Positions 1 through 4,491 of a stretch of 6,933 nt of DNA are shown one piece after another; the first letter of the stretch is position 1, and every line of letters starts with the position of its first letter. Source of the DNA: Ekhidna sp. (GTDB lineage: Bacteria > Bacteroidota > Bacteroidia > Cytophagales > Cyclobacteriaceae); the NCBI GenBank assembly GCA_013214445.1, contig JABSPG010000024.1, forward strand, positions 6,635 through 13,567, read 5' to 3'. The notes under the pieces are model-generated. The model was not told the origin of the DNA and did not search any database. It was given only the letters and a program-made list of their open reading frames with translations. The translations under genes and the position numbers were made by a program.

Positions 1-447
1 CCGATAAACCTAATTGAACAGTTTTGTGACCATACGGGTGCAGACATCAGACATGATAAGCCCGAAGCTTACTATTTCCCTTTAGAAGATTACATCAACA
101 TGCCTGAAACGCAGTATTTTCTTGAAACGGAAGACAGAAGCGCAACTGAAAACTATTATTCCACATTACTACATGAGCTTGTTCATTGGACGGGATCGGG
201 AAAACGCCTAAATCGTGAAGGAGTGGTTAACCGATCTAAAAAAGAGCATATCGCTAACGAAGAACTCATAGCAGAATTAGGCTCCGCCTTTTTATCCGCT
301 CAGCTTGGCATAGAGCAAAGGCAACCTAGAAATCATGCGCGCTACATCAAAAGTTGGCTATCTGCCTTACGAGAAGACAAAACGCTAATTTTCAAAGCGG
401 CTGCACAGGCAAGCAAGTCTGCAGCATTCCTTAACGAATTACAGTAG
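1..447 (+). CDS. ArdC-like antirestriction protein, C-terminal zincin-like metallopeptidase domain (5' partial)
   Basis: The reading frame is open from base 1 to the TAG at 445-447, giving 149 residues; the start lies outside the window. The segment reads STLLHELVHWTGSGKRLNRE, with the HExxH zinc motif (HELVH, bases 172-186). About 29 codons later comes NEELIAELG, the usual place of the third zinc-ligand glutamate in ArdC/DUF1738 zincin-like domains. The rest (AFLSAQLGI, then YIKSWLSALREDKTLIFKAA) also fits the end of that family. Known family role: plasmid- and ICE-borne ArdC proteins protect incoming DNA from restriction, with an N-terminal ssDNA-binding domain (not visible here) and this metallopeptidase domain. 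Inference: it protects the element during entry into a new host. The motif residues are intact, so nothing suggests decay. No obvious terminator follows. Family assignment is firm; the exact target is not known. Confidence 0.88.
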   Translation, partial: PINLIEQFCDHTGADIRHDKPEAYYFPLEDYINMPETQYFLETEDRSATENYYSTLLHELVHWTGSGKRLNREGVVNRSKKEHIANEELIAELGSAFLSAQLGIEQRQPRNHARYIKSWLSALREDKTLIFKAAAQASKSAAFLNELQ

Positions 448-940
448 TCGACTAATCCACTGATCCGTTTAGCTGGCATCAAGAATCTATCCTTCTAATC
501 GACTGATGGGATTGTTACTGCCAAGGCTATTTGCTGTCGTGTAGTAGCTGATTAAGCTTTTCTAGGGTAATCCTATTTTCTTTGTTTTTTACTCAACCGA
601 TCACTAAAATTCGGTACTCCTTATTGCTCAGGTTAATCAAGGCTTCTATTCCTTTGGAAGAACAACCACAACTGCACGACGTTTTTTCACTGGATCATTA
701 CAGGCATTCCTTAAGCACCATCCAGCAAGACAGTAAGTTTTTGTTTGGCTACAATAGTCTAGAGATGTGGCATCGTTTTTCTCCTTTTTGTTTGATTGCA
801 TGCAAGCCGGATAAAGTCAATTTGTAGATTTTTTATAAAGGGCTTGATTCTCTTCTCAGATAAGTAAAGGGCTAGAAGCATTAGAGAGGTGATTAACCGA
901 AGGAGTGTTTTTGCTATCAGACATCACGTCAGGGGAATAT
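448..940. other. Gene-poor stretch between the ArdC-like gene and the alpA operon
   Basis: About 490 bp with no ORF I would call with confidence on either strand; the best candidate (582-827) is listed separately. I see small repeats: CTAATCCACTGAT (452-464) and CTAATCGACTGAT (495-507) match at 12 of 13 bases, and TAAAGGGCT occurs twice (836-844 and 865-873). I found no G+C-rich hairpin with a T-run to serve as a terminator for the upstream gene. The stretch may be degraded coding sequence or a regulatory region. Confidence 0.5.
582..827 (+). CDS. Doubtful 81-aa ORF, possible gene remnant
   Basis: It opens with TTG at 582, has no convincing Shine-Dalgarno, and ends with TAG at 825-827. The product is 81 residues with no motif, signal peptide or membrane segment that I recognise. 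The stretch around LFGYNSLEMWHRFSPF and the acidic and polar content in the middle look somewhat protein-like, so this could be the tail of a decayed gene. A chance ORF is equally possible. It is listed only because it is the longest frame in an otherwise empty 500-bp stretch. Confidence 0.2.
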   Translation: MFFTQPITKIRYSLLLRLIKASIPLEEQPQLHDVFSLDHYRHSLSTIQQDSKFLFGYNSLEMWHRFSPFCLIACKPDKVNL

Positions 941-949
941 TGGTATACT
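941..949 (+). promoter_or_regulatory. Extended -10 promoter for the small gene and alpA
   Basis: TGGTATACT combines a 5/6 match to TATAAT (944-949) with the TGn motif directly upstream, an extended -10 element. No good -35 box sits 16-18 bp upstream, which extended -10 promoters tolerate. The predicted transcript would start near 956 and run into the genes at 1029 and 1334. Assigned from sequence pattern only. Confidence 0.45.
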
Positions 950-1028
950 ATTAGATGTAATGCCTTCAATGAGTTAGGTGAAGTTGATTTTAAAAAATGA
1001 AAGTAGCCGAGAAGGGAGCAAAAGAACT

Positions 1029-1283
1029 ATGAAGGACTTTAATGTACTATCAGGTACCAAGCCGATAGCAGCCGATTTTATTTCTCGCAATCATGATGTG
1101 GAGTCAGCTTTCCATCAGCTTAAATTATGGGGCTGGGATGAGATGTATCCAACTCGAAAACTCACCAAAACAATGGTTATAAAATGGGCAAAGGATCATA
1201 AATATGGATGGCGTTTGCATAAAGTCATGCGAAAGCTGGTGATCTCCGAGCATAACCTTTTGAAGATTCTCAAAGGCTACTAA
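1029..1283 (+). CDS. Small hypothetical protein in front of alpA (84 aa)
   Basis: I do not recognise this family. The start is ATG 1029 because AAGGGAG lies at 1012-1018, 10 nt upstream; an in-frame GTG at 978 would add 17 residues but has no ribosome binding site. The product is basic, rich in Lys, Arg, His and Trp, with no membrane segment or signal peptide. The middle (QLKLWGWDEMYPTRKLTK) and the helical, basic end (WRLHKVMRKLVISEHNLLKILK) would suit a small DNA-binding or protein-binding factor, but no specific fold can be claimed. It ends 50 bp before alpA, on the same strand and behind the same candidate promoter, so the two are probably co-transcribed. Small genes next to excisionase genes in integrative elements often act in regulation or excision; a role here is inference. 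Confidence 0.6.
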   Translation: MKDFNVLSGTKPIAADFISRNHDVESAFHQLKLWGWDEMYPTRKLTKTMVIKWAKDHKYGWRLHKVMRKLVISEHNLLKILKGY

Positions 1284-1333
1284 AAAGCATCATATTCCTC
1301 AAATTCATCACCCAACTAAACAAGGAGATTGTT

Positions 1334-1582
1334 ATGACCTCACATAGAGGATTAATGTCTGTTCTAGCACATTCTGACCCAGCTCGGGTAGTGGCTGCAT
1401 TGCTGATTGAGTTAGACGGTTTCTTAGATGAAAAAACGGTTGAGCAAATCACTGGACTCTCCCGAACCGAAAGATATCGCATGAGGTTAGAAGGTACATT
1501 TCCTGAAATGCAGACGATAAAAGGCAAAATCAAGGGGTGGCGTGTGAGCGATATTCAGACTTGGCTAGATGAGCGTAATTAG
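1334..1582 (+). CDS. AlpA-family transcriptional regulator / excisionase-like protein
   Basis: The 82-residue product has the AlpA (MerR-like winged helix) pattern. Residues 31-50 (LDEKTVEQITGLSRTERYRM) form the helix-turn-helix, followed by the EGTFPEMQ turn, a basic wing, and the closing WRVSDIQTWLDER signature. About 28 residues precede the core, more than in a minimal AlpA, but AAGGAG at 1322-1327, 6 nt before the ATG, supports this start. Known family role: AlpA of prophage CP4-57 and related proteins control integrase expression and serve as recombination directionality factors. Inference: it binds near the attachment site, perhaps at the phased repeats 2937-2966, to favour excision and adjust integrase transcription. 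Its stop codon (1580-1582) overlaps the stop of the convergent integrase gene, so strong alpA transcription would run antisense through int. Confidence 0.88.
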   Translation: MTSHRGLMSVLAHSDPARVVAALLIELDGFLDEKTVEQITGLSRTERYRMRLEGTFPEMQTIKGKIKGWRVSDIQTWLDERN

Positions 1583-2880
1583 TTTCTTCTTAAAAGATTG
1601 GCTTGCCTAACGAGTTCTCTCATCTCATCAAGAGTCGGGACATCTTCAACATTTTCACATTCCAATATTCTCTCCAATACAAATTCAAGAATATCGATGG
1701 CAATTCTTTTTTCATAATCATATGCATACTGATCGTAAATACTTGTCACTGAACTATCAGTATGATTAAGCAGCAGTGAAGCCCATGATTGCGGACATCC
1801 GACGGAAGTGATAATCGTTGCAGCAGTTCTTCTGAGATCGTGAGGTGTAAAGTGTTCAATACTGATTTTGGACCTCTGTTTAGCTACACTTTGAGACAAA
1901 GTGTCCTTGCCCATTAAATCCCCATTTCTAAGTGAAAAAAGATGGTCGACACCTGGCTTTAGAAGTCTCAATGTTTCAATGATTTCTATTGCATACCTAT
2001 TGAGTGGGACACGCCATTCCCTTCCGTTTTTGGGTTCTGGAACTGTCCATATTTTATCTTTTGAATTGTATTCCTGGATCTTCATAAGTCTGATGTCTTT
2101 ACCTCGTTGCACTGTGACGAGAATAAATTTTAAAGCCAGTTGAATAGGGATTTGTATAGGGGTTCGAGGCAGCGAATACCATAAGGTATGGATTTCAGAG
2201 AATGTTAATGCACGAGTTCTACTTCGTGTTTTGGCTGGTCGTTCCAACGCAGAAATGGGGTTGAACTTTAGATACTTGGGCGTAAGAACTGCGCACATCC
2301 TATGCATGTAGGAATACACATGATTTGCCATTTGTGCTGAGCCTCGTTTAATAACACTCATTAAAACGTCTTCGAAATCGCATGATTCCATGTCCTGAAT
2401 TATGGTGTCTCCAAATCTACTTTGTAAATCAAGACGTAAAGCACGTACTTGCTCCTGTATGCTAACTACGCCTTTTGTAATCCCGTACTCTTCATACAAA
2501 TTGATTGCTTCCTTGACTGTAATTCTTCGAGATTTATTGACTCTTTCTTTTTCGACAGGGTTGAACCCGAATTCAATTTTTTCTTGAGCCTCATTGTACT
2601 TTTTTAGTGCTTCTCTAAGACTGATTTTAGGATATTGACCAATAGTGAGTCTAAATTTTTTATTGGCGAAGGAATAGACATAGACGAAACTTTTAGTGCC
2701 TTTTGGAGTCACACGAATGCCAAATCCGGGACGATCTATAAACCAATAGTCTGTTCTTTTCTGCTTTGGCTTTAAAGCCTTAATGCTAAGCTCTTTGCAA
2801 GCGATATATCTTGGGGTACTGCTATGGTGCTTCGGGGTACTGTTTGGGGTACTTTTTTTGTTACTATCGTGTGAAACCAT
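1579..2880 (-). CDS. int: Site-specific tyrosine integrase (P4-like, DUF4102 arm-binding domain)
   Basis: A complete 433-residue integrase, normal length for the P4-like family. Residues about 28-105 form the N-terminal arm-binding domain (FGIRVTPKGTKSFVYVYSF, LTIGQYPKISLREA). Residues about 118-210 form the core-binding domain and about 220-400 the catalytic domain. The catalytic set is complete: R259 (TVQRG), K284 in the beta-hairpin, H347 and R350 (HDLRR), H373 (LLNH) and the nucleophile Y382 (SIYDQY) nine residues further on. The enzyme would exchange strands between the element's att core and the 3' end of a tRNA gene. ATG 2880 has a strong ribosome binding site. The first 26 residues are an unusual extension with three Ser-Thr-Pro triplets (S10-P12, S14-P16, S21-P23). 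These are encoded by repeats that also look like the integrase's own arm sites. The gene is convergent with alpA, and their stop codons overlap. Confidence 0.96.
   Translation of the reverse strand: MVSHDSNKKSTPNSTPKHHSSTPRYIACKELSIKALKPKQKRTDYWFIDRPGFGIRVTPKGTKSFVYVYSFANKKFRLTIGQYPKISLREALKKYNEAQEKIEFGFNPVEKERVNKSRRITVKEAINLYEEYGITKGVVSIQEQVRALRLDLQSRFGDTIIQDMESCDFEDVLMSVIKRGSAQMANHVYSYMHRMCAVLTPKYLKFNPISALERPAKTRSRTRALTFSEIHTLWYSLPRTPIQIPIQLALKFILVTVQRGKDIRLMKIQEYNSKDKIWTVPEPKNGREWRVPLNRYAIEIIETLRLLKPGVDHLFSLRNGDLMGKDTLSQSVAKQRSKISIEHFTPHDLRRTAATIITSVGCPQSWASLLLNHTDSSVTSIYDQYAYDYEKRIAIDILEFVLERILECENVEDVPTLDEMRELVRQANLLRRN
2813..2854 (+). repeat. Left arm-type repeats, three copies of GGGGTACTG/T inside the start of int
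   Basis: GGGGTACTG occurs at 2813-2821 and 2834-2842, and GGGGTACTT at 2846-2854. Start-to-start spacing is 21 and 12 bp. Read on the minus strand, they encode the three Ser-Thr-Pro triplets of the integrase N-terminus. The same word recurs on the far side of the attachment core. That arrangement matches arm-type integrase binding sites; the binding itself is inference. Confidence 0.65.
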
Positions 2881-2886
2881 ATGAAA

Positions 2887-2893
2887 CCTCCTG
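2887..2893 (-). promoter_or_regulatory. Ribosome binding site that fixes the integrase start
   Basis: The minus strand reads CAGGAGG, then 6 nt, then ATG at 2880. This near-perfect Shine-Dalgarno settles the start. No other ATG, GTG or TTG falls in frame within the first 35 codons, so the Ser-Thr-Pro extension must be translated. Confidence 0.85.
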
Positions 2894-2919
2894 ATATATA
2901 AAATCTAATGTCACAAACA

Positions 2920-2948
2920 AGTGTAGAGGGATTTTGAAGTTCCGTCAA
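2920..2948 (-). promoter_or_regulatory. Sigma70-type promoter of the integrase gene
   Basis: On the minus strand, TTGACG (2943-2948, 5/6 match) is followed by exactly 17 bp and then TACACT (2920-2925, 4/6 match). The transcript would start near 2913, leaving a leader of about 32 nt with the Shine-Dalgarno. The -35 box overlaps the phased repeats at 2937-2966, so whatever binds them should affect int transcription. Confidence 0.6.
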
Positions 2949-2966
2949 GTTCCAGAAAGTTGCTAA
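2937..2966 (+). repeat. Three 10-bp phased direct repeats, candidate AlpA/excisionase site
   Basis: AAGTTCC at 2937-2943, AAGTTCC at 2947-2953 and AAGTTGC at 2957-2963 repeat at exactly 10 bp, so the copies face the same side of the helix. They lie between the attachment core and the integrase gene and cover the int -35 box. Phased direct repeats next to the core are typical of cooperatively bound excisionase sites, as for lambda Xis. Assignment to the AlpA-like protein is inference. Confidence 0.5.
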
Positions 2967-2974
2967 TCGTTTTT

Positions 2975-3019
2975 CTTTTAATCAGTAGGTCCAGGGTTCG
3001 AATCCCTGTGTGATCACCA
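2975..3019 (+). other. Attachment-site core: 3' half of a tRNA gene, probably tRNA-Lys(UUU)
   Basis: The stretch reads as a tRNA from the anticodon loop to CCA. It comprises loop CTTTTAA (2975-2981, anticodon TTT), stem strand TCAGT, variable loop AGGTC, T-arm CAGGG-TTCGAAT-CCCTG (2992-3008), acceptor strand TGTGATC, discriminator A and CCA (3017-3019). The 5' half is absent: the bases before the loop do not pair with TCAGT, and no D-arm is present. Such 3'-end tRNA fragments next to a tyrosine integrase gene are the att cores of elements that insert in tRNA genes and restore the 3' end. The Lys identity rests on the loop bases and would be wrong if identity with the target starts only in the T-arm. 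It would not make a functional tRNA. Confidence 0.85.
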
Positions 3020-3052
3020 TTTATTTCATTTTATTTCAGAGGTTTATGATCC

Positions 3053-3106
3053 GGGGTACTGCCACGGCGACAGAATTTTTTCTGTGGGGTACTGATTGGG
3101 GTTCTG
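3053..3106 (+). repeat. Right arm-type repeats, GGGGTACTG twice plus one variant
   Basis: GGGGTACTG occurs at 3053-3061 and 3086-3094, and GGGGTTCTG at 3098-3106, in the same orientation as the left set. The last two are 12 bp apart, as are two of the left copies. A small perfect hairpin (ACAGAA at 3070-3075, TTTT loop, TTCTGT at 3080-3085) fills the gap between the first two copies. Direct repeats of TTATTTCA at 3021-3028 and 3031-3038 lie between core and arm. Confidence 0.65.
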
Positions 3107-3222
3107 CTAGTAAGAAACTCTTTGGAACTGATTGAAACTTATTAATTCTTGTAATAATAAATCATTAAATCGGCGGTCTGCATCCTCAGTGTCACACCAT
3201 TAAGTACAAAAAATGAAAAATC

Positions 3223-3231
3223 TGGTATAAT
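3223..3231 (+). promoter_or_regulatory. Perfect extended -10 promoter
   Basis: TGGTATAAT holds a consensus TATAAT (3226-3231) with the TGn extension. The -35 region is weak. Transcription would begin near 3238, a few bases before the 100-nt hairpin, and could continue into the gene at 3379. The same TGGTATA word forms the candidate alpA-operon promoter at 941. Confidence 0.55.
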
Positions 3232-3241
3232 TTTCAGGACT

Positions 3242-3341
3242 TTTCAGTATTGATGAAATATGCAGAATAGCTCGACATATTTTTGGAATTTGAAAAAAAT
3301 GTTCTACATATCTGCCAAATCAATCATCTCAAATACTGAAA
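3242..3341 (+). ncRNA. Candidate structured leader or small RNA (long imperfect hairpin)
   Basis: The outer stem pairs TTTCAGTATT (3242-3251) with AATACTGAAA (3332-3341). GATGA (3252-3256) then pairs with TCATC (3324-3328), with a 3-nt bulge. A middle stem pairs GCAGA (3262-3266) with TCTGC (3311-3315). An inner stem pairs ACAT-A-TTTTT (3275-3284) with AAAAA-A-ATGT (3293-3302) around an 8-nt loop. The predicted transcript start (about 3238) sits just before the outer stem. The 3' end opens about 37 nt before the ATG at 3379, so it could be a 5' leader or an independent RNA. No G+C-rich terminator follows. AT-rich DNA forms weak hairpins by chance, so this is tentative; a protein-bound or cruciform DNA site is the alternative. 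Confidence 0.35.
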
Positions 3342-3378
3342 TATGGTAAACATCATTGTTTTAATTTAGTATTAAGTA

Positions 3379-3621
3379 ATGACTCAGGAGCAAGAAGAAC
3401 AAGTAAGAAGATATCCTATAGGGGGGGTATTAGCTATTAAGTGGCTAAAAGACACTCGCGGGTGGAGCTTAAAGCAGTCCAAAGACTACTATAATAATTA
3501 TTTAAAGAAAAACGGGAGTATGACCTATGACTTCGTTTTTAAGGATCGTCCAATTCCAGATGAGATTTTAAAAAATATTTTTCCTTACAACCTTGACGTT
3601 TCAATTGAACTGGATGAGTGA
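3379..3621 (+). CDS. Small hypothetical protein (80 aa)
   Basis: I do not recognise a named family. The soluble, charged product has a helix-rich segment at residues 15-43 (GVLAIKWLKDTRGWSLKQSK) with the pattern IKxLKxxxGxxLKxxK. This resembles the helix-turn-helix-like part of the ribosomal protein L7/L12 C-terminal domain, a fold also seen in short prophage proteins; the likeness is by eye only. The C-terminal half is acidic and ends in SIELDE. The ATG at 3379 has only a weak ribosome binding site (TAAG at about 3373). The gene lies downstream of the candidate promoter at 3223 and hairpin at 3242-3341, and is convergent with the SprT-like gene 116 bp away. Confidence 0.6.
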   Translation: MTQEQEEQVRRYPIGGVLAIKWLKDTRGWSLKQSKDYYNNYLKKNGSMTYDFVFKDRPIPDEILKNIFPYNLDVSIELDE

Positions 3622-3737
3622 TATGGGCGTAGGATTGATATCAGTGGATTTTATGGCATTCAAAGCATTAATGTAAACCATATATTTCGTCACAAGAATT
3701 TCGAAGGATCCAAAACGTAGTACTATTTAAGCACAGT

Positions 3738-4322
3738 TTATACTGCAGGCTTCCCTACAAGTCTCCCTTTTAATCTTCTGTCATCTGCCTTAGCCAGTTT
3801 AATTATAGAATCAGGGAAATGTGTTAATTCAACTTCAGTCAAAGAATTTGGATTATTAACCTTGTAGACTTTCTCACCTTCTCGAACGGATTTAGAAGGT
3901 ATGCATATTCCTTCAATGTCAACGCCACATACAAATGGCGAAGCTAATGTGATAGATTGATACCAGCTTTTGCATCTGTGAGGTCCCCTCGCACTTATGC
4001 GACCTCCTAAAACTTGATATTGATAGACATGACAAAACTCATGAGCCAAAGTAGCCAACATTTCAGGGATGCTTCTAGCTCTTATTCCGTCTGAGCCGTG
4101 ATAACAATAATGTCTTGCTAACTCGATTGTATGGGATTTATCAGAATACCATCCAGCAAAACGATTGTAGGGAGACATAGCTGTGGTTAGTATAATTGGA
4201 ATCTCAGGAGATATTTTGTTTTTGAAGGACTTTTCACAAAGTTCAATTGCGAAATCATACAAAATATCTCCAATCTTTCCACCATAAAGCAGGTTAAGTG
4301 CATTTTTATATTGTAGTATCAT
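3738..4322 (-). CDS. SprT-like zinc metalloprotease domain protein
   Basis: The 194-residue product carries HEFCH (H94, E95, H98) in the context LAHEFCHVYQYQ. H115 follows 17 residues later in GPHRCKSW, the place and context of the third zinc ligand in SprT/Spartan-type domains (HExxH, then H...W). Upstream, FAGWYSDKSHTIELAR matches the short beta-strand part that precedes the helix in such folds. There is no C-terminal zinc ribbon with paired cysteines, no signal peptide and no membrane segment, so it should be cytoplasmic. Known relatives include the DNA-protein crosslink protease Spartan and bacterial SprT; the substrate here is unknown. ATG 4322 has a poor ribosome binding site. A candidate promoter lies at 4376-4403. 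As the second zincin of the window beside the ArdC-like protein, it may act in establishment or anti-defence, which is inference. Confidence 0.78.
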   Translation of the reverse strand: MILQYKNALNLLYGGKIGDILYDFAIELCEKSFKNKISPEIPIILTTAMSPYNRFAGWYSDKSHTIELARHYCYHGSDGIRARSIPEMLATLAHEFCHVYQYQVLGGRISARGPHRCKSWYQSITLASPFVCGVDIEGICIPSKSVREGEKVYKVNNPNSLTEVELTHFPDSIIKLAKADDRRLKGRLVGKPAV

Positions 4323-4353
4323 CTGTTAATGCTACTACGAAGGAGCTAAATTT

Positions 4354-4410
4354 ATGTTTCCCGATGTTTTTGGGTATTGTTTGCTAAAAAAATGCAAAGT
4401 CAACGAATGA
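4354..4410 (+). CDS. Possible 18-residue peptide ORF
   Basis: ATG 4354 is preceded by AAGGAG at 4340-4345 with 8-nt spacing, a good ribosome binding site. The frame gives MFPDVFGYCLLKKCKVNE and stops at TGA 4408-4410, directly before the palindrome at 4410-4424. It lies antisense to the leader of the SprT-like gene. No clear plus-strand promoter is visible. A chance match is quite possible. Confidence 0.2.
   Translation: MFPDVFGYCLLKKCKVNE
4376..4403 (-). promoter_or_regulatory. Candidate promoter of the SprT-like gene
   Basis: On the minus strand, TTGACT (4398-4403, 5/6 match) is followed by 16 bp and AACAAT (4376-4381, 4/6 match). The leader to the ATG at 4322 would be about 47 nt. The palindrome at 4410-4424 lies just upstream of the -35 box. 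Confidence 0.4.
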
Positions 4411-4424
4411 GCTTTTTAAAAGCT
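4410..4424. promoter_or_regulatory. Palindrome AGCTTTT-T-AAAAGCT, possible operator
   Basis: Seven-base perfect arms surround a single central T, just upstream of the candidate -35 box of the SprT-like gene. The one-base centre and AT-rich arms make it a poor transcription terminator. A dimeric regulator's binding site is the likelier reading. No second copy was seen. Confidence 0.35.
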
Positions 4425-4491
4425 TGAACTATTGAATAACAAAGCCTAGAATTAGTTGAGTTCTTTTCAAACTGAGATATTAAAAAGCGTC

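Larger units (their letters stand above)
3107..3378. other. AT-rich intergenic region right of the attachment site
   Basis: No coding frame of note is visible on either strand. The stretch holds the promoter at 3223-3231 and the long imperfect hairpin at 3242-3341, both listed separately. Bases 3107-3220 show nothing further that I can name. Confidence 0.6.

Noticed and set aside
978..1028. GTG 978 as start of the small gene before alpA
   Set aside because: No ribosome binding site precedes it, while AAGGGAG at 1012-1018 is well placed for ATG 1029.
1270..1533. Leftward 87-codon frame opposite alpA
   Set aside because: It lies antisense over the AlpA-family gene, which has a clear domain and ribosome binding site; it has no features of its own.
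1901..2587. Rightward frames at 1901-2143 and 2402-2587
   Set aside because: Both lie antisense within the integrase gene, whose catalytic residues and domain order are complete.
2975..3019. An intact tRNA-Lys gene
   Set aside because: Only the part from the anticodon loop to CCA is present. The bases upstream do not pair with the anticodon or acceptor strands and no D-arm exists, so it is an attachment-site fragment.
2813..3106. CRISPR array from the recurring GGGGTACTG word
   Set aside because: The repeats are only 9 bp, unevenly spaced, partly inside a coding gene and flank an att core; no spacer pattern or cas gene is present.
3623..3676. 17-codon ORF just after the 80-aa gene
   Set aside because: It is short and could be translationally coupled, but its content shows nothing peptide-like and no conservation can be judged.
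4410..4424. Rho-independent terminator
   Set aside because: The palindrome has a one-base centre, AT-rich arms and no following T-run, so it would not form a stable terminator hairpin.
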